Assembly: GCF_900110415.1 (NCBI RefSeq)
Contig: NZ_FODR01000015.1
Coordinates: 62,001 to 126,000, forward strand
DNA: 64,000 nucleotides
Reading direction: 5' to 3'
Source: Mucilaginibacter sp. OK283
GTDB taxonomy: Bacteria; Bacteroidota; Bacteroidia; Sphingobacteriales; Sphingobacteriaceae
The position numbers and the translations under genes are program-made. Each line of letters begins with the position of its first letter. Position 1 is the stretch's first letter. Below, one piece after another: positions 26,272 through 35,722 of the stretch. The notes beneath the pieces are model-generated. The model saw nothing but the letters and a program-made list of their open reading frames with translations, was not told the origin of the DNA and ran no database searches.

Positions 26272-28002
26272 TCACCTTATTCCTGTACAGGCATGCAAAA
26301 ACTGCTTGATAGTAACCGCCGGAATTGTTACAGTGCTGGTCCGGCTCAGTCTGGCAATATTGATACCCCTAAAGTATCCCCGGTCATCAAATAGCGGGCC
26401 GCCGCATTCATATGGTTTCATTGGGGCATCGTTAATAAATACGCGATCAAATCCGTCTCTTCTGAGGCTTTTACCGCCTGCAAACTGTTCGGCCGGATGA
26501 TTGAACACCTTTTGGGGCGGATACTTTAAAACCACTGCTTTAATATACTTTTTGCCATTTCTCATAATACCAACTACAGTGGTATCGCCGGCGCGGTATT
26601 TTTGTAGGGCTTTGATAAAATCAAGCGGATCGTCGGCCGTATGCCCGTCAACAGTTAATACCTGATCGTCAATTTTTAAACCGGCGGCTTCGGCTGCGCT
26701 ATTTGGTTGAATATAGGTAAAAACAAGGTCATCAGCCTTAATATTGGTAACGGCTCCTATATATCCATAACTGGTTATTTTAGGGAGCTTTATTAGCATA
26801 CTTCCCAAAACGCAGACCCTGCCGGACGAGTCTGGTCTTGGCGCTATCAATAACCTGCCCAGATCATTGAAAGTTATGCTATCAGCCTTCAATAAACTGT
26901 ATTTGATTCCCTTACCTATATTTTTGGCCGGCAGCAGCAACGCCAGATCATTGGCCCGGTTTCTGGCGATTATTGTGGCGCCGATCATTTGGCCATTGGC
27001 CAATACAATTGTGGGATCCTCTCCAACCATCGAGCTTTTGCTCAGCAAAACTGTTTTCCCGGAAAATTGCTTCTTTATCGCATTGCCATCTAATAAAAAT
27101 GCAGTGCCCAAAATTAATTGCTGTTTTCCATCAACAAGGCTTTTTATTTTAACGCAGCTTAACTTTGCCTCAATAGCGGCTTTATTAAAGATAGCACTGA
27201 GGCTATTAACTGAAGGAATAACAGCTATGGACATCGTTTGTGCATCGCCTGTAAAAGCATCGGTATCTGCAGGCAATGAGGTATAATTTTCGGCCCTGCT
27301 TAAAGCGTTCCAATATTTGCGGTACGTATCAACAGGTATTTCATAATTAATATCTTCAGGCACTTCAATACCGCTGTGTATGCCAATAACACGCCCAAGT
27401 AAGTCAAACAACGGGCCGCCGGAATCACCGGGCTCCATGATACAGGTAGACTGTACAAATCCGTGTTTGTTTTTTAAAACACTGATATGCCCAAATCTGA
27501 CATTAGGCCGGCGCTGTTCCAGGCTTTCGGGATAGGCAATACTGATACAAGGCTGACCAACAGTTAATGACGATGACCATCCCAACACCGCAAAAGGCCA
27601 GGGACCCTTATCAAGAATTTTTAGCATGGCCGCATCAGGAAGCATAAACGTGGGTGGTATTGATATACGGCCTAACCCACGCGCAGTGCATTCCTTTCCA
27701 TCAGGAAACATTACTTTATATGTTTTGCCGGGTGTTACCACATGCGCCGCACTCAAAATTTCCCCGCCGTTACTTACTACCACACCGCTAAACTGCGCGC
27801 TCATCCGGTTGCCCGACTCGGCATCAATCTCCCACATTAGTACCGACGCATCATAGCTTTTAGCAACTGCACCTGAAATGTACGCCGATAAGGCCTTACT
27901 GTTACCAACATCCTTGCCTATACGAGGTTGCTGAGCCTTTACATTTATAGTTATTGCTAAAAGCTGTAAAAGTATTACAGATAAAAACTTGTACTTATAC
28001 AT
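26272..28002 (-). CDS. secreted trypsin-like serine protease with PDZ domain
   Basis: 576-aa protein with a signal peptide (about residues 1-24, ending in VKAQ). A trypsin-like domain carries the likely triad His87 (SAAHVV), Asp123 (LPDAAML) and Ser194 (PGDSGGP). A second, degenerate protease-like segment follows (about 255-400). A PDZ domain occupies about 405-500 (TYIQPNSAAEAAGLKIDDQVL). The C-terminus is a further conserved extension. It is set apart from the SusCD operon by a terminator, so it has its own transcript, but the gene order suggests a link with the uptake locus. Its substrate is unknown. Confidence 0.8.
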   Translation of the reverse strand: MYKYKFLSVILLQLLAITINVKAQQPRIGKDVGNSKALSAYISGAVAKSYDASVLMWEIDAESGNRMSAQFSGVVVSNGGEILSAAHVVTPGKTYKVMFPDGKECTARGLGRISIPPTFMLPDAAMLKILDKGPWPFAVLGWSSSLTVGQPCISIAYPESLEQRRPNVRFGHISVLKNKHGFVQSTCIMEPGDSGGPLFDLLGRVIGIHSGIEVPEDINYEIPVDTYRKYWNALSRAENYTSLPADTDAFTGDAQTMSIAVIPSVNSLSAIFNKAAIEAKLSCVKIKSLVDGKQQLILGTAFLLDGNAIKKQFSGKTVLLSKSSMVGEDPTIVLANGQMIGATIIARNRANDLALLLPAKNIGKGIKYSLLKADSITFNDLGRLLIAPRPDSSGRVCVLGSMLIKLPKITSYGYIGAVTNIKADDLVFTYIQPNSAAEAAGLKIDDQVLTVDGHTADDPLDFIKALQKYRAGDTTVVGIMRNGKKYIKAVVLKYPPQKVFNHPAEQFAGGKSLRRDGFDRVFINDAPMKPYECGGPLFDDRGYFRGINIARLSRTSTVTIPAVTIKQFLHACTGIR

Positions 28003-28024
28003 AGAAAGCTTAAAAACGAGGTTG

Positions 28025-28056
28025 AAAAAAAGGAAGCCGGTAACAAGCCGGCTTCC
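28025..28056 (-). terminator. rho-independent terminator of the SusCD operon
   Basis: A perfect 9-base stem, arms 28048-28056 and 28032-28040 with a 7-base loop, followed on the minus strand by a run of seven T. It lies between the end of the last TlpA gene and the start of the protease gene. Confidence 0.85.
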
Positions 28057-28153
28057 GGGTAACTAACTAAATTAAACTGATCATTCTGCCTAAAGGTTTC
28101 TTTAAATCCGGCATGCTGTACGCTCCAGGTTTATTAATACTTATTATCGCTTT

Positions 28154-28717
28154 TTACGGGTTAAACTGCTTTGTCAATGCAGTTTCTATCTGCGTACCAT
28201 CCGGGTTTATCAACATCACTCTTCCATCCTTACCTAAAATTATAACAAACGGCACCGATTGAATCCCCAATACATTCATCAACACCGACGCATCTTTTCC
28301 GTTTTCGTATTTATCAATAGCCTGCAGCCAGGGCATTGCTTCTTTAAGCATTGCCGTTTTCCAGGCTTTATTATTCTGATCGATAGATACACTTAAAATA
28401 TCAAAACCCTTAGCACCGTATAGCTGATAAAGTGTCTTCAGGCGTGGAATTGATGCCCGGCATGGCATACACCACGACGCCCAAAAATCAACAAGTACTA
28501 CTTTACCTTTTAATGTGGCCAGGTTTACGGTTGCCCCATCGGCAGTTTGCAGACTCAAGTTAGGCAGTGGCTTCCCAATTGCCAAGTTGTCATTTTGTTT
28601 GATAACGGTATCTGCACTTCCGGTAATTGCTGCCTGAGCTTTTGTTGCTAAGGCAAGCAGGCAAAGCAATAACAAACAATTTTTAAGAACCTTGGCATTA
28701 AACGTCTTTTTACTCAT
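28154..28717 (-). CDS. TlpA-like secreted thioredoxin
   Basis: 187-aa protein with an N-terminal signal peptide (NCLLLLCLLALATKAQA) and a thioredoxin fold with the redox motif WCMPC in FWASWCMPCR. It is a TlpA/ResA-type thiol-disulfide reductase in the periplasm. The ATG at 28717 overlaps the upstream stop as ATGA, so translation is coupled; the longer frame starting at 28759 is unlikely. It is the last gene of the operon, before a strong terminator. Confidence 0.88.
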   Translation of the reverse strand: MSKKTFNAKVLKNCLLLLCLLALATKAQAAITGSADTVIKQNDNLAIGKPLPNLSLQTADGATVNLATLKGKVVLVDFWASWCMPCRASIPRLKTLYQLYGAKGFDILSVSIDQNNKAWKTAMLKEAMPWLQAIDKYENGKDASVLMNVLGIQSVPFVIILGKDGRVMLINPDGTQIETALTKQFNP

Positions 28718-30591
28718 ATCACTGTTACTACAACAATTTTCTTTTTGGGCGGAAAACATTTATTGTTGTCGCAAACCTGATAAAACAAACTACACCTAAT
28801 AACCATACCCGGTTTTAATGCCGATGCATCAACGGCTGTTTTAAAGCTGGCCTTATTTTCCCAAACAAACATGCCCTCGCCACCTATCAACGGAGTCCCC
28901 GCTGAGCTTTGCCATTCGCTGCTTTTAACGCCTTCGGGCAATTCAATACTTGGCTGTGTTACAATAAAGGGGCTGTCCTGTGGCACATAAGCGTAAATGT
29001 GCCATCCTTTTAATATGGCAGCATCAATTTCCACATTTTTTTTACCTACATCGCCGGCTACAATTTGCGCACTTATAACAACCGGATCGGCCAGGGTAGG
29101 CACGGCTACATTTACCAGCTTAACATTTGTTGAATTAGTTGGTTTAATGGCCGTAGTTGCAGTTTTGTAAGTATTCACCATAAATTTAAAACCGCCAGAC
29201 TCGGTATAGTAAAGGTTTGGCTTGTTTTTGGTTAGCCATGTTTTCCATTCGGCAGCGGTTGCAAACTTCGCTGTAGTGTACCGCTCTAAAACTCTTTTCG
29301 CAAGTGCAGTGTCCTGGCCTTTTTCCCATAATTGAATGCATTTTTCGAGCAGTTCAACTTTACGGTTGGAAATACCCAGTTTTTGTGCATCGGCATCCAC
29401 CTGCAACGAGTATGGATCGGCCGGATAAAAGTATTCCAAATTATCCCGGTAGTACCTGTGGTAAGCATTGGTGTTGGTATCAAATTTAGCTACCATGTCA
29501 CTTCCTGTCCAATCCTTTAAGTAATCGGCAAAGCTTTCTACATCATTGGTTACCGGCATGTGCAGCAGACCTTCGTTACCCCGTCCAATATCCTCTCCTT
29601 TGGCTTTCCGGCTTCTCAACTCCTCCTGCATTTTAAGCAGGCGGGCGTTGCCTTCTTTTCGGGCTATCAAAGCCTTGTTATATAAATCTTTATCGGTTCG
29701 GTAAAGCATTTCATCAACCCATTCCCGGTTCTCAATCTGCACCTTTTTCATGATGGGCGGCTGATGGTCAAACTTTTTGATATAGCATACGGCGTTTACA
29801 AACACGTCCTTAGCCTCGTCGGTCATGTGATTGGGCGATGCCGAAAAACCCCACATAAAGTAATTACCATGCCTACCCAAAGCAACCGCTTCGGCATTTT
29901 TAAGGCAAACACCACCAGAGATCGATTCGGCATCCGGCGAATCGTTAAAACCTTCGCCATGAGCAACCATCCCGATAATGTATTTATCCTTAGATGTTGG
30001 ATCATCTTTGACCACTTTCCACATTGGCATTTCTTTTGGTGTTTTAGCGCCCTGGAAACCGTTGTAAAAAGATCCCGGCGTAGACCTGGTTACTAATGTA
30101 AGTTTAACCCTAACGGGCGTATTAAATATCGGATGACTTGTTTTTATGTTCAATGCATCGTCTTCCAGGCACTGGCAATACCAATCAAACTTCAGGCCGA
30201 TAGGCATGCCCACATTTGGAGCCATCTCGTGCATCAATATCATTGGGCGATTGAATCCGACCGGTAGTTTTACCGGCCCGGCATCCATAATAGTAACATC
30301 AACCTTGTCAGACATCGCTGCATTGTAGTCCCTTACATCTACTACCTCAACTTTGCTAAAACGTATTAGCAAAAAGGCTTTAAAATCGGCCATGCGGGTT
30401 TTCCAGGCCTCGTTAATAGCCGCTGCCGAGGTGCTGTAGTAATTAATGTGCTCTGGCTTAGCTTTAGCAGGGTCGTAACCAACGTATAAAACGCTGAGCG
30501 ACATTTTATCTAACCCTGATTTGCCATTCTTTGCATAAGAAATTCCCTGGATAAGCAGCAGCAATAAAGGGATCAACAAGATCTTTTTCAT
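28714..30591 (-). CDS. secreted two-domain protein with DsbD N-terminal-like end
   Basis: 625-aa protein with a signal peptide (about residues 1-20). The N-terminal about 280 residues (LSVLYVGYDPAKAKPE to GFSASPNHMTDEAKDVFVNAVCYIKKF) look like an amidotransferase- or ThuA-like fold, but I cannot assign it firmly. The C-terminal about 130 residues have the DsbD alpha-domain hallmarks: GWHIYAYVPQDSP and a redox pair in VCDNNKCFPP. It lies between two TlpA-type genes, so a role in thiol-disulfide chemistry at the cell surface or periplasm is likely. The ATGA overlap with the next gene shows translational coupling. Confidence 0.65.
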   Translation of the reverse strand: MKKILLIPLLLLLIQGISYAKNGKSGLDKMSLSVLYVGYDPAKAKPEHINYYSTSAAAINEAWKTRMADFKAFLLIRFSKVEVVDVRDYNAAMSDKVDVTIMDAGPVKLPVGFNRPMILMHEMAPNVGMPIGLKFDWYCQCLEDDALNIKTSHPIFNTPVRVKLTLVTRSTPGSFYNGFQGAKTPKEMPMWKVVKDDPTSKDKYIIGMVAHGEGFNDSPDAESISGGVCLKNAEAVALGRHGNYFMWGFSASPNHMTDEAKDVFVNAVCYIKKFDHQPPIMKKVQIENREWVDEMLYRTDKDLYNKALIARKEGNARLLKMQEELRSRKAKGEDIGRGNEGLLHMPVTNDVESFADYLKDWTGSDMVAKFDTNTNAYHRYYRDNLEYFYPADPYSLQVDADAQKLGISNRKVELLEKCIQLWEKGQDTALAKRVLERYTTAKFATAAEWKTWLTKNKPNLYYTESGGFKFMVNTYKTATTAIKPTNSTNVKLVNVAVPTLADPVVISAQIVAGDVGKKNVEIDAAILKGWHIYAYVPQDSPFIVTQPSIELPEGVKSSEWQSSAGTPLIGGEGMFVWENKASFKTAVDASALKPGMVIRCSLFYQVCDNNKCFPPKKKIVVVTVI

Positions 30592-30598
30592 CGCGTAT

Positions 30599-31738
30599 TT
30601 AATTTTTAAATATTTCGGCCAGTTTGGCGTTCAGCGTTTCGTCGCGCAGGGTATTGCCTATTATTTTTCCATCTTTGTCCAACAAAAAGCTTTGTGGCAC
30701 CGCCCTGACGCCGTACAACCTGCCTACGGCATTGTTCCAGCCCTTTAAGTCGGATACGTGAATCCATGGCAATCCATCTTTTTTAATCGCGTCAATCCAT
30801 TTTTCTTTTACGTTATCAAGCGATACCGAAATAATTTCAAACCCTTTATCTTTATAAAGCTGGTATTGTTTAACCAGGTTGGGGTTACCGGCCCGACACG
30901 GCGAGCACCAGCTTGCCCAAAATTCAACCAGTACATATTTCCCGTTCAGATCGGCCAGTGAAACAGGTTTGCCCTCCACATTATTCTGTGTAAAAGCAGG
31001 TGCCTGTACTCCAATGCCGGTAATACCGGCCGCTTCTATGCGCTGCTGCAGTTCTTTGCCTATGTCGGTATTACGCAAATCGACATTCAAGGCATTAAAA
31101 ACCGGCCCAACCTTTTTCACATCTACATGTGTACCTGCCGACTCGGACAGTGCCACCAAACCGAAATAGGAATTGGGATTATTTTTGGCAAACTCAAACT
31201 GCTTTTGCTCCCTTTTAGCAATATTGCGGCGATACCTGGCATCTACAGCCTTTACAAAAGCAGTATCCTTTTGCTGCTCCGGGCTTGCCGCCGAAAACTC
31301 GGCGTTAACTGCTTTGGTAAGCGCCATAATGGTACCTCCTATTTGCTGGTTGTATGCCTCAAATTCGTCATAAACCTTTGAACCGGTTACTTTAGCATTT
31401 ACCAACGAATCGGCAGAGGAGAATACCATGTTCTCTTTGCCGAAGTAGATGTAAACCACATCGGCCCCCGGCGCGTAAATAGCATGAGGTTTCCCCTGGC
31501 CAGTATGATCAAGAGACATGCGCGACGTAACAATACCGCTAACAATGCCCGTGAACTTAAAACTGCCATTAGCAACCACGCACGAATCTTCGTGACTAAC
31601 GCCATTATCCATGTAGTCGAGATAAACTTTGGCGGGTTTGTCCAGTTTGCCTATCTGGCCGCTTACACTAAAATTTGATTTTTGCGCCATTGCCATAGCC
31701 GGCAACAACATGGCAATTGTTAATAATTTGATTTTCAT
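30599..31738 (-). CDS. DUF4369/TlpA-type thiol-disulfide oxidoreductase
   Basis: 379-aa periplasmic protein. The start ATG at 31738 gives a signal peptide (LLTIAMLLPAMAMAQ). A DUF4369 domain occupies roughly residues 25-120, followed by a linker and a C-terminal TlpA-like thioredoxin domain with WCSPC in FWASWCSPCRAGNP. This architecture is common in Bacteroidota SusCD loci. Eight bases separate it from the 625-aa gene. Confidence 0.88.
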   Translation of the reverse strand: MKIKLLTIAMLLPAMAMAQKSNFSVSGQIGKLDKPAKVYLDYMDNGVSHEDSCVVANGSFKFTGIVSGIVTSRMSLDHTGQGKPHAIYAPGADVVYIYFGKENMVFSSADSLVNAKVTGSKVYDEFEAYNQQIGGTIMALTKAVNAEFSAASPEQQKDTAFVKAVDARYRRNIAKREQKQFEFAKNNPNSYFGLVALSESAGTHVDVKKVGPVFNALNVDLRNTDIGKELQQRIEAAGITGIGVQAPAFTQNNVEGKPVSLADLNGKYVLVEFWASWCSPCRAGNPNLVKQYQLYKDKGFEIISVSLDNVKEKWIDAIKKDGLPWIHVSDLKGWNNAVGRLYGVRAVPQSFLLDKDGKIIGNTLRDETLNAKLAEIFKN

Positions 31739-31842
31739 AGTTGTATAGTTGGCTTTAATTGAAATTGAAATTCCGGCGGCCATTGGCAGGATAAGGTATT
31801 TTATATTTTGAGGTACATTTTCCATAATAAAATCGAATTGCT

Positions 31843-33276
31843 TTATTTAATAACAATATCAACAGGCGCACCAGGAATACCTGTTATGGTGTTAACGATG
31901 TTACCCATTTTGGAAGTGCTTATATCAAGAGTGTAAACAGTGCCGCTTGCACCAACCGTCAACGTGTTATCATCCAGGCTTATCTTCATCATAGATACTG
32001 TCTTCCCTCCCAAATTGGCATCCAGCACCCTCAGGTCCTCATTAATGGGATTGTAACGATAAATTTTATCGTTTGATGAAAAGTAAAACACATTTATGCG
32101 GTTGGCCACCCATATGGTATTGTCGTTAACTAATGATGCACCTTTGAAAGGTCTTTTACCTAAACCTTTAAAGGTTCTGTCGTTACCCATGGGATAGGCA
32201 AAATTCAGCTCGGTTACGGTGGTACCCGTCTTAAAGAACGCATAAGATGAGCCCGCTTCTGCTGCCTTCATAAAAATTAAGTTATCCAGGCCAACATTTG
32301 TAGGATCGAAGCCCTTGTTCAGCGTATCAATTTTATAATTTTTGCCGGCGTAAGTGCCATCACCGCCGAATGAGATAAAGGATTTTGAAGTAACATCATA
32401 ACCCAGGAAATAAGAGCTGCCATGATAAAAATATTTTGACATATTATAATTGCCGGCCTGCTCATTGGCAAACTTTCCGTAATCATCGGCAAAGGGCGCT
32501 GTAGATGATACACCTACATACAACTTACCATTAATAACCCCCGTAGGCACAGTACCCATTTGTACGGGCCCTAAAAATGGTTCAAGGTAGCCGGTGGTTA
32601 TTGATGCAGGCGGTGTAAAAAACTGTGCCGAAAAATCTGTTTTACGCAATAATGTGCTGGCATCAACCACTACCCCGCTTTTGCCTGGCTCGTTACAAAG
32701 TATCCAATACTCTTCTTTGGTATTGGGCTGATAAGGTAGCGGCTTTGAGTAATAAAGCTGAACAGGCGTTGCAGGCAATGTTTGTTTATTAAGCGCCTGG
32801 TAAATATCGGCCAGCACTGTTTTATCGGGCTTAACAAATGATACCTTAGTTGCGCCGTTATCATTACTTAGCACAATACTGCCGGCCGAAAACTGAGTGG
32901 TTCCTGTTATTTTAAAGTCGTAGTTATAAAACAGCCCGTTTCTTTTATCGGTAATAGTAAGCTTACAAGCCCTATCGCCCGGGCCAAGGTTGTAAACCGT
33001 TTTTAGCGGGTAGCCTTTGTAACTTACTTCGGTTAACAATTCCTGCACAGTAATATGCCATTCAAAATCCAGGTCTTTTAAAGGATCGGCACCGGCAAGC
33101 GTTACTGTGGGCTTAATGGTTAAGGTATCGCCCAGTAAGGCGGCAAACGTTTTATTGGCCAGGCCGGTAACAACCGGTTCAGATGGCGGCGAATAATTAT
33201 AGTTGCCCAGGTCCTTTTTACAGGATGTATAAACAGCCGCCACTAACGCCAGTACATATATTATTTTAAATTTCAT
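31843..33276 (-). CDS. PKD-like family surface lipoprotein
   Basis: 477-aa lipoprotein: a signal peptide with a lipobox cysteine (VAAVYTSCKKDLGNYNY), then a PKD-like fold and a beta-propeller-like repeat region (segments GYDVTSKSFISFGG and KIYRYNPINEDLRVLD). It belongs to the PKD-like lipoproteins that sit downstream of SusD and DUF4843 genes. A surface ligand-binding role is inferred. It overlaps no gene; the next upstream gene is 10 bases away. Confidence 0.8.
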   Translation of the reverse strand: MKFKIIYVLALVAAVYTSCKKDLGNYNYSPPSEPVVTGLANKTFAALLGDTLTIKPTVTLAGADPLKDLDFEWHITVQELLTEVSYKGYPLKTVYNLGPGDRACKLTITDKRNGLFYNYDFKITGTTQFSAGSIVLSNDNGATKVSFVKPDKTVLADIYQALNKQTLPATPVQLYYSKPLPYQPNTKEEYWILCNEPGKSGVVVDASTLLRKTDFSAQFFTPPASITTGYLEPFLGPVQMGTVPTGVINGKLYVGVSSTAPFADDYGKFANEQAGNYNMSKYFYHGSSYFLGYDVTSKSFISFGGDGTYAGKNYKIDTLNKGFDPTNVGLDNLIFMKAAEAGSSYAFFKTGTTVTELNFAYPMGNDRTFKGLGKRPFKGASLVNDNTIWVANRINVFYFSSNDKIYRYNPINEDLRVLDANLGGKTVSMMKISLDDNTLTVGASGTVYTLDISTSKMGNIVNTITGIPGAPVDIVIK

Positions 33277-33286
33277 GATCGTTTAT

Positions 33287-34141
33287 TTAGTTAATAGTGA
33301 TCTGTTTACTGTTTTCGTCTACAAAAAAATACTTATCAACCTGTGCATAATACTTTAAGTAGAATTTTTTATCGGGCGATGAAGAACTGTAAAAATCATA
33401 GTCCTTGCTGCCATCGGTCCTTTTGGTTAATACATAACCTTTTTCGGCATGGCGGGCAACCCATGCAAACGGATCATTTATAAATGTGCGGGTGTTATCA
33501 ATGTAATAAAGCGTTCTCGGAATTTGCAGAAAAGCGTTCGGCTTAGACATATCAACCAAATCAACCGTACCCGATGAGATCAGGAAAAGCTGGTGCTTAA
33601 CCCTGCTGTAATCGCCCAGCTGGCCTTGCCAGTATATCCACCAGCCCGGTTGTTCTAAACGTGCCGAGTAATAAACAGATTTTGACCGGAGCGCCAAAGG
33701 CAGCGACGAATTAAAATCGGTACCGCCCGATACGCGCAAAGCCAGGTTTACCGAACTGCTGGCCAGCGCCGGGTCGGTATTCTTTATAATTACCGGCACG
33801 CGTGTGGTACCCGAATCGGCAGGCATAACGTAAAAAGGCTTCAATGCTTCGTAATGAACGCCAACCCTGGCTGTAGTATTAGAATCTACAACGCTTAGCA
33901 CAAACTGCCGATTGTGGTTAACCCTTAAACCCGAGATAATAACGGGAACCCAAACGGTATCTTTAGATAAGGTAGGATTGTAAGCAAATGAGTAAGTTAA
34001 TGCCGAGGTATCCTGATTGCCATCTTTGTCCTTATAATTCAAATAAATGTTGTCCTTTGAGTTATAAACCAGCTTAGCATCCTTTTTGCATCCAAAAAGA
34101 ATGGTGGCAGCAAATAAAACGTAAAATATATTTCTTTTCAT
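33287..34141 (-). CDS. DUF4843 lipoprotein
   Basis: 284-aa lipoprotein with lipobox (ILFGCKKD) at about residue 18. The body matches DUF4843 proteins: a Calx-beta-like part (TRVGVHYEALKPFYVMPADSGTTR split by short linkers) and a C-terminal stretch with WGIY-type WWIYWQGQLGDYSR. These proteins accompany SusC/SusD/PKD-like genes; their exact function is unknown. Confidence 0.8.
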   Translation of the reverse strand: MKRNIFYVLFAATILFGCKKDAKLVYNSKDNIYLNYKDKDGNQDTSALTYSFAYNPTLSKDTVWVPVIISGLRVNHNRQFVLSVVDSNTTARVGVHYEALKPFYVMPADSGTTRVPVIIKNTDPALASSSVNLALRVSGGTDFNSSLPLALRSKSVYYSARLEQPGWWIYWQGQLGDYSRVKHQLFLISSGTVDLVDMSKPNAFLQIPRTLYYIDNTRTFINDPFAWVARHAEKGYVLTKRTDGSKDYDFYSSSSPDKKFYLKYYAQVDKYFFVDENSKQITIN

Positions 34142-34219
34142 AATCTATATCGTTTTCAATATTATGTGTTGTTTAAACTGTAGCCCGCAAGGCAACCGCA
34201 ACCGCGCAGGCGTTTAAAA

Positions 34220-35713
34220 TCAATGATTATAGGTTAACTCATCATCGGGTACAGGAAACACGAATATGTTGTTAGATGCCGGGTAGATAAGGCCGCTTGG
34301 CGCCACTATATCCAGGTTTAAGCGCTTGTACATAAAAAATATCTGGCTTTCTCCGTAAAACTCCTTGCGGCACTCCTTTACCAGTTGATTAATAAAGGAT
34401 GTTTTGTTTAACGTTGTTGGCAACAAATCAATAATACCACGGTGCGTACGTACGGTATTTAAATAACCAATGGCTTTTACCGGGTCGGTATCATAGGTAG
34501 CTTCTGCTGCTATGTAGTACATTTCTGTTAGCCGCAGCGCCGGCGCGATAAGCGGATGCAGGTTGACGAGCGGCGCGGTATTGGTAGTATACTTAATAAG
34601 ATAGCTGCGGTTGGGCGTTACATCTGTAACTGTCGAAAACCATTGCCGATATCGCCAGTCTTCGGCACCAATGCTGCTTTTTTCATAAATATTATCTAAT
34701 TGCAAAGGTGTCGGCTGGTACGGCGCAACATTGGGAGCTGTAAACAGGGCCACCATCATGTTAACCTCGTCTGTTGTTTGTATATACCAGCCAAAAGTAA
34801 GCTCGGGATAAAAAATCTTATCTCTTTGCTGTACGCTGGTATTAAAGGCATCCTCCTGTGCCGTCCATGGAAATTTATTGGCGGTTATTACATCATTTGC
34901 GTTGCTCAATGCGTTTGGAAAATCGCCTTTGTACAGGTAAACCCTTGCCAGTTCGGCACATACTGCGTAATAATTGAGCCTGTGCCTCCTGTTTTGCAAA
35001 AACAGAGTATTGCTGCTTGTTTCTGTTTGCTTTTTGCCGGTAAAACCACCGGGGTAAGTTTTGTTAGGGTAACCAACCACGTAACCGGCAGCAATAATTG
35101 GATCGGTATTGCTTAACAATGTACGGGCGCTGCGTAAATCGATAATAGCCATATTAAGCGCATCCTGTACAGATAAAAACGGCGTGCTTTTGATACCAAC
35201 CGTTGTTACGTACGGAATGCCCTTGCCAGCCGGGCTATATTTATAGGAGTTGGCAAACATCCTCAACAAATCAAAATGAAGATATGCCCGCAAGGCAAGC
35301 GCTTCGCCTTTAATTATGCTGTAGTTATTACCCGAGAAAATGCCTTTTTGCTTATCTATCTGCTCAAGTATCTGGTTACAGTTACCTATGGCGCTGTAGG
35401 CAGCTGTCCATATGGTGCTGTTTTTATCCTTCAAAACATCGTCCTTATATTTAAAAGAAGCTATTTTCTGGTAAGTAACATTGCTGAATGTATAGTTTTG
35501 CGCCATAATATCCAGGTTGCTAACGGTTAAATTACCGCCATATAAATTGCCACCCGCGCATGCAGTGTAAACCCCGTTAAGGGCTTCCTGGAAACCGGTT
35601 TCGGTACTAAACAACTGTTCTTTGGTTACATCAGACTCTGGCTGCACATCAAGAAACTTTTTACATGATGTAAATACCAGCAATGGAATTATAAATATTA
35701 AATATCTTTTCAT
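34220..35713 (-). CDS. RagB/SusD family outer-membrane nutrient lipoprotein
   Basis: 497-aa SusD-type lid of a TonB-dependent nutrient pump. Lipobox is LVFTSCKKFLDVQPESD. The TPR-rich SusD fold is shown by the segments LNGVYTACAGGNLYGG, ALRAYLHFDLLRMFANSY and the C-terminal VRTHRGIIDLLP and KECRKEFYGESQIFFMYKR. It pairs with the upstream SusC gene (9-base gap). Confidence 0.93.
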   Translation of the reverse strand: MKRYLIFIIPLLVFTSCKKFLDVQPESDVTKEQLFSTETGFQEALNGVYTACAGGNLYGGNLTVSNLDIMAQNYTFSNVTYQKIASFKYKDDVLKDKNSTIWTAAYSAIGNCNQILEQIDKQKGIFSGNNYSIIKGEALALRAYLHFDLLRMFANSYKYSPAGKGIPYVTTVGIKSTPFLSVQDALNMAIIDLRSARTLLSNTDPIIAAGYVVGYPNKTYPGGFTGKKQTETSSNTLFLQNRRHRLNYYAVCAELARVYLYKGDFPNALSNANDVITANKFPWTAQEDAFNTSVQQRDKIFYPELTFGWYIQTTDEVNMMVALFTAPNVAPYQPTPLQLDNIYEKSSIGAEDWRYRQWFSTVTDVTPNRSYLIKYTTNTAPLVNLHPLIAPALRLTEMYYIAAEATYDTDPVKAIGYLNTVRTHRGIIDLLPTTLNKTSFINQLVKECRKEFYGESQIFFMYKRLNLDIVAPSGLIYPASNNIFVFPVPDDELTYNH

Positions 35714-35722
35714 GTTTATGTT

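Noticed and set aside
26150-26500. 116-codon plus-strand frame
   Set aside because: The first part is the tail of the decayed permease and the rest is antisense to the protease gene.
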